DNA from: Babylonia areolata
Lineage: Eukaryota; Mollusca; Gastropoda; Neogastropoda; Buccinidae
Reading direction: 5' to 3'
DNA: 64,000 nucleotides
Assembly (NCBI RefSeq): GCF_041734735.1
Contig: NC_134878.1
Coordinates: 32,376,406-32,440,405 of the forward strand
Position 1 is the stretch's first letter. Each line of letters opens with the position of its first letter. A program made the position numbers and the translations under genes. Shown piece after piece: positions 59,238-64,000 of the stretch. The notes below the pieces were generated by a model. It was not told the origin of the DNA and searched no databases. It was given only the letters and a program-made list of their open reading frames with translations.

Positions 59238-61506
59238 GTCATCCTTCTCGATCTTTGTTTTTCTCTGCCTGTCTTTCTGTGTCGGTCTTTTTCTGCCTTT
59301 CTCTCTATATCTGTTTTTTTCTGTATCTGCCTGCTTGTTTGTCTGTCTCTCTTTTTTTTTTCCGTGTCTGTTTGTCATGGTCTGTGCGCGGGCGAGCGTG
59401 CATGTGTGTGTGGGGGTGATATCTGTGTTTGGGTCCTCAAATATTTTATACTATGCGCACCCTTGCGCACCTGACGGATTAAATTACTCTAACACTGAAC
59501 TTCAAACCTATGCAAAGACTTCCATGTTGTGTATATTGGATGGGGTGGACGGGACGGTACGGGTGTGTGTGTGAGCGTGCGGAGGAGGGGGATGAGGGGG
59601 GAGAGGTTTGGAGGGGAAGGAGCTTGTCTCACTTGTGACTAGAGAAATGAAAACATTGCCAGAAGGAACATGACTGTCGAACTTCATCCAACACTGGTAC
59701 AGGTTTTTCCTTCTCTGTTCGAAAGGACGTGGTAACCTTGGCCTCGCTCTATGTGTGCAAGCGTACGCTACTCTTGTCGCTGTGTGTGTGTGTGTGTGTG
59801 TGTGTGTGGCGCGCGCGAAAACTGAATCTGTGGTGTGAATGTAGTTGACCATTAGTGATGGTTTCGTAAAATGGAAGGCTGAAAAGCAGGCAGGCGGGTC
59901 CCTCTCCCATCCCGCCTTCCTGTGTGCACGGTTGAGTGGTTCTGTGTGCCGTTGGCCCGCGTTGGGACAGGAGGCGGTGGGTGTGTCGCTGATGGATGTG
60001 CTGGCTTTGTGCAGTGCAGCTGTTCCGAGCCCTGCTCCCCTCCCTTCCTCTACCCTCCTCCAACCCATCTCTCTCTGCTATCCCATTCATTCATTATTCG
60101 TCCAGCAGAGACTTTGCATGTGACAGTGTCTCTGTTCTGTTGTCTCTTTACATATTTGCCTGCCTCTTTTAGTGAATGAAAATGTCCATGTCCTTAAAAC
60201 TATATTACCCCCTTAGAAAAATTTACATAGAAAACAAACTAGTCTTGCATCATTGTGGAATATTTCAGGTACCACCCACGTTTTTTCTTTACCTATAACT
60301 ATCATTCAGAACTCGGTAGGGAATTTGCAAACCAGTATATTGAACATCTCCGGTTTTGTCTCTCTCTGCCTTTCTCTGTCACTCTGTCTCTCAGTCTTTG
60401 ACTCTGTCTCTGTCTCTCCATCTTGTAGCTGATATATGTATGTAATCATGTATTTCTTTCAATTTTCACATGATTTGGAAATTTCCCATATCGGTGTTTC
60501 GCATTTTGTATTGCGTGTTTGTCATAGTTCCCCTATTTTGTGAGGGCAAGATGACTCGGAAAGCAAGTCCAACGTGTGTATTCTTTTATTCTCTGATTAA
60601 ACATTCAGTCTTTTCTCGCACCCTTACCGGTCTACTAATTACTCGTCCAGCAGAGACTTATTCCCTCCCTCCATCTCTGTCTCTCTCCTCTCTCTGCGTG
60701 CGTGTATGTGTGTTTGTGTCTCACTCTCTGTCTGTGTCTGTATTCTCTGTCTTGTCTCACCTTACTTCACTGGCACGTTTCTTCCCAAATTCTTTAGACT
60801 CCAGTTTTGTTCAGCAGATGAAAAATAAATCTGTATTCAAGAGTGTTACGGTTGGTATTTGGATCGCTCAAATGGATGAGACTGATTTGGGGGGCCTTAT
60901 TTGCAAGTTCTCCGGCGGTCGAGCTTCTAGTTTTAGAGGAGTGAGGGTTAACTGCATGGACAGTTGCGTGTGGCGGATTTTGGGACTGAGTTTGACATGT
61001 ATGGAAGTCGACTGACAGGGGTGGATTGGCTGATGGAAGCGCGCTGTTGCCGAAATAGCCATTCATGTACTCATGTAGAAGACCAGGTAATGCAGATTAA
61101 AGAACCCTTTGTCCCTGTCAGCAGTTGGGCTTTGTAAACACGCAGGCGCATCACTTCTAATGAATAAATATAATGCTAGGAGAGGGTGGTCGTGTGCCTA
61201 TCTCGGGTCTGCCCCAGGCCTGTCTTTTATCATGTGCATTATTTTAATCATCTGTGGCGCGGTGCGTGTGTACATGTGTACGTGTGTGTGTGTGGAGGGG
61301 GGGGGGTGGGGGTGCGTGCGTGCGCGCGCGCGCGCGCCTTCAGCCATTTATCTAGAAGAGAGAACTGCGTCGTTTCTATGACAAACGTGTTGGCTTGTAC
61401 AGTGCAGCCATTCTATACTCGTTTCCTGTCACGATGGTGTCCATGTTTTCCGGTGTTGTATACAGTTTCTTTCTTTCTCTCTCTCTCTCTCGCTCGCTCT
61501 CTCTCA

Positions 61507-61549
<43 letters not shown>

Positions 61550-62587
61550 TGGATATGGATATAATTATGGTGTGCATGTGTCTGTAATGAGTGTTCCACA
61601 GCAGTAATGTAGCAAGTGAAAAGTGAAGGCTTTATGCGTAGGTAAAGAATTTAAACACGATTATGGATTTCGTAACGAAACATTTCTTAAATCTTCAATA
61701 TCTCAAGACGAAAACACTTAATAGTATGGAACACTGCTGTCAAGCAACCTGTATAATCTGAACTAGGGGAAAAAAAAAAAAAAAAAAAAATCCCATATCT
61801 CCCATTTCTTCTCCTGACTTCATTGTACATACTGTTTACACTTCCAACACGGCGTCCCTGTAATAAAGTAATACTTAGGACAATGGAAACAGTTAACGCT
61901 GCTGCATTCGGCAATCGGCACATTCGTGATCAGTATTCCACCGTCTCTCCCTAAAGACCACAAACAACATCTTGCGATTCATTGGCGTTGGCTTTGAAAG
62001 CAAAGCAAATATTGGCAAACCATTCGCTGGCTGACATGAATAGGAATAATGCACCACAAACAGGCCGGCGAGTCAGTTTGGAAAAACGCTTAGTCCAGTG
62101 GAGCGTTCCCGCAGTGGCAATGAAAAGAGGTGGGTGAGAAGGTGGAGAGGGTGAGGCAAAGTAGATTCATGTCGACGCCTCCCTCTATTTGTACAGCAAA
62201 ATTAATATGCCACGTGCTCAGCAGGTTAATATATTAATTACATGAAACGCGGCGTGAGTAATTATTTGGGTTACAGTTATTAAGTTGCAGACCGCTATTG
62301 CTTTATTTGATAAAGATTGTTTTGAACGAGACATGACGCTTGAGATATGAGTTCTCCATTGTTGAACAAAATAATCTAAACAACTGGTGAAGTGTCATTG
62401 TGTTTCTCATCTGAGAAGACAGTTCCTTCATTTATCTTTGTTCTCTCCATTTTCTGTTCTTTCCTTTTTGTGGCAAAAGATTGACTTGAACTAGTTAGTT
62501 AACTAGATAATGACAAGTAATGCGAACAGTGTACAGTGTAAATTTGCTCAGATATTGAATTGATCAACAGTCAGTACACACTGTCTT

Positions 62588-62624
<37 letters not shown>

Positions 62625-64000
62625 GTATGTATCCAAAACTTTTAACTGCAGAAACAAATATGCTGACATACACGTCTTAAATGCGTCACGTTCTGGCACT
62701 GAAATCAGTGGCTGTTTGGCTCCAATAAGTAATACGAAGAAATATCACCTATTGACTGTTCTGATTAAAAAATGAAATTGCGTTTTGGTCGTGTGGAAAC
62801 ACCCCGTGGAGAGATGGGGGAGATAAGGAAGTGTGTGTGTGTGTGTATGGTGTGTGTGCATGTGTCTGTGTGCCTGCGTGCGTGTATGAGTAAGGTTTTT
62901 CCTCTTCCCCTCCAACTCACACTCACAGTCCCCCCCCCCCAACTCCCCCCACCCTTCTCTCTCTCTTTCCCCCTTTCTCACTTAGGCATGCTCATATTAT
63001 ATATTATGCGAGTCATCATCGGCAGAATCGATGCACGGAAAGCATCCCACTTAGCATTTGAGTCGGACTCGGAAGCACCGAGCTGTTTTGTAGACTGTAC
63101 CCGGTGCCGGAGCAGCACTTGTTGCGGGCAAGGGAGAGACGTGGATGGGGGTGGGATGTGTGTGTTTGTGTGTGTGTGGGGGGGGGGGGGAGCCAGGGGA
63201 CTAGCGAGGGACTGAAGTGGTTGGAGGAAGGGAGCAGTGGAAAGTTGTTATCAGTTGTAGCGGGTCTCAGATCGGGCAGTTGGGGCGGGACAGCCGAATC
63301 AGTGTTCATTTGTACCTTCTTTGAAAGCTGGCCGGTATGGGGAGAGGGTTGTTTGCCTGTGCTGACTACTCTCACACTGTCTGGGCCTGGTGGACTCAGG
63401 GCTGCGCAATTGGCTGGAATTTGAAAAGTTTCAGTTGTTTGCTTTCATCTTTTAATTTCTGTTTAAATTTTTCCGCGGTGTTTCTCCGTGTAGTGATTCT
63501 TCCGCTTGGTCGTTGAAACGTTTGTTTGTAGTATTTGATTTGCTGAACCTCGCTGGAGATATACACTCGGCCTTTTTTTTTTCTTTTCTTTTTTTTACTG
63601 ACCGACTTTTTAAAGAAGTGAATTCAACTAACTGAAAGCGCGGCCGATTTCGGTATGTGTAGCTTTTTTTCGGGACTGTTTTCAAAAAGTGCCAACGAAC
63701 GTACTACATAAGAAACCCTTCAAGTTCACCAGCAATGCCGCGTGCAGCTTAGGTTTATTATCTTGGTTCAACATCTCTCGTGCATGCGTATCAGAGAACA
63801 AGACGTGAATGTTATGATGCACTGCATAGGTAGAAAGAAGAGAGGCGTTGAGTCAGAGCAGCCGTAAAAGCAAAGGTTGTCAGTCTATCGGTGGATGAGA
63901 TCAGTGGGTATATCCTCCATCAGGGCTTGGTCTGTTTTCACACACTCCTCGTTTTTCCTCCTCCTCTCCCCGACGTCACACACTGTGGCCACTGGCACCA
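58745..64000. other. non-coding, CT/GT-rich, no gene supported
   Basis: (TC)n at 59192-59235, (GT)n at 59782-59808, a GT-G-CG tract at 61277-61337, TC-CA tracts at 61472-61548, an A run at 61768-61790, and (TA)n-(TATG)n at 62587-62631. A GC-rich patch at 63020-63420 has short open frames (for example from ATG 62990) without recognisable motifs. It could hold a promoter or exon but I cannot support one. Confidence 0.45.

Noticed and set aside
62772-63215. 147-codon forward open frame
   Set aside because: It crosses GT and C/T simple repeats, and no domain or splice context supports it. The central part (62990-63120) remains uncertain.

Overview
This is eukaryotic genomic DNA from an animal. 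The evidence is introns with GT-AG boundaries, many LINE and tRNA-headed SINE remnants, dense dinucleotide microsatellites on both strands, and an animal-type PAQR receptor gene. The SINE families (tRNA heads joined to a shared conserved core) and the repeat style suggest a mollusc, most likely a gastropod. That placement is inference. Nothing looks prokaryotic, and no LTR or viral element was recognised.

Layout. From 1 to about 24.3 kb the window is a graveyard of mobile elements. It holds an inverted-repeat complex (1.4-2.0 kb), two decayed reverse-strand LINEs (2.5-3.5 and 5.2-6.9 kb), a tandemly duplicated microsatellite-bearing unit (7.3-8.1 kb), and a 4.6-kb forward LINE with a PHD-finger ORF1 that carries two later insertions (9.5-14.1 kb). 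Further on are a LINE with a C-terminal zinc finger (18.0-19.1 kb), an L2-like LINE (19.9-20.9 kb), a TTAA-flanked MITE-like element, and a palindromic MITE nested in a SINE (23.6-24.3 kb). From 24.3 to 30.7 kb is AT-rich non-coding DNA.

The only gene read with confidence is a complete reverse-strand membrane progestin receptor-like PAQR gene. It has two coding exons, 33506-34218 and 30679-31063, and 365 codons. Its single coding intron ends in an 18-copy, roughly 77-bp minisatellite. Each unit is a copy of the intron/exon junction itself: 45 bp of exon 2 plus 32 bp of intron, including the 3' splice site. This is the most unusual thing in the window. Use of nearly any upstream copy would place a TGA codon a dozen codons after the junction.

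To the right are an orphan reverse-strand terminal exon encoding a single-membrane-span tail (34762-35004), a possible forward two-exon micro-ORF (37.4-38.1 kb), and a SINE split by an inserted CR1/Rex1-like LINE (39.1-41.2 kb). Three forward-strand exon-like segments follow, each ending in a good splice donor (42656, 46631 and 50355). They are spaced about 4 kb apart and look like alternative first exons of a gene that continues beyond the window. The rest, to 64 kb, is CT/GT-rich non-coding DNA with one L2-like LINE (50.9-51.9 kb), SINE scraps and one unclassified repeat.
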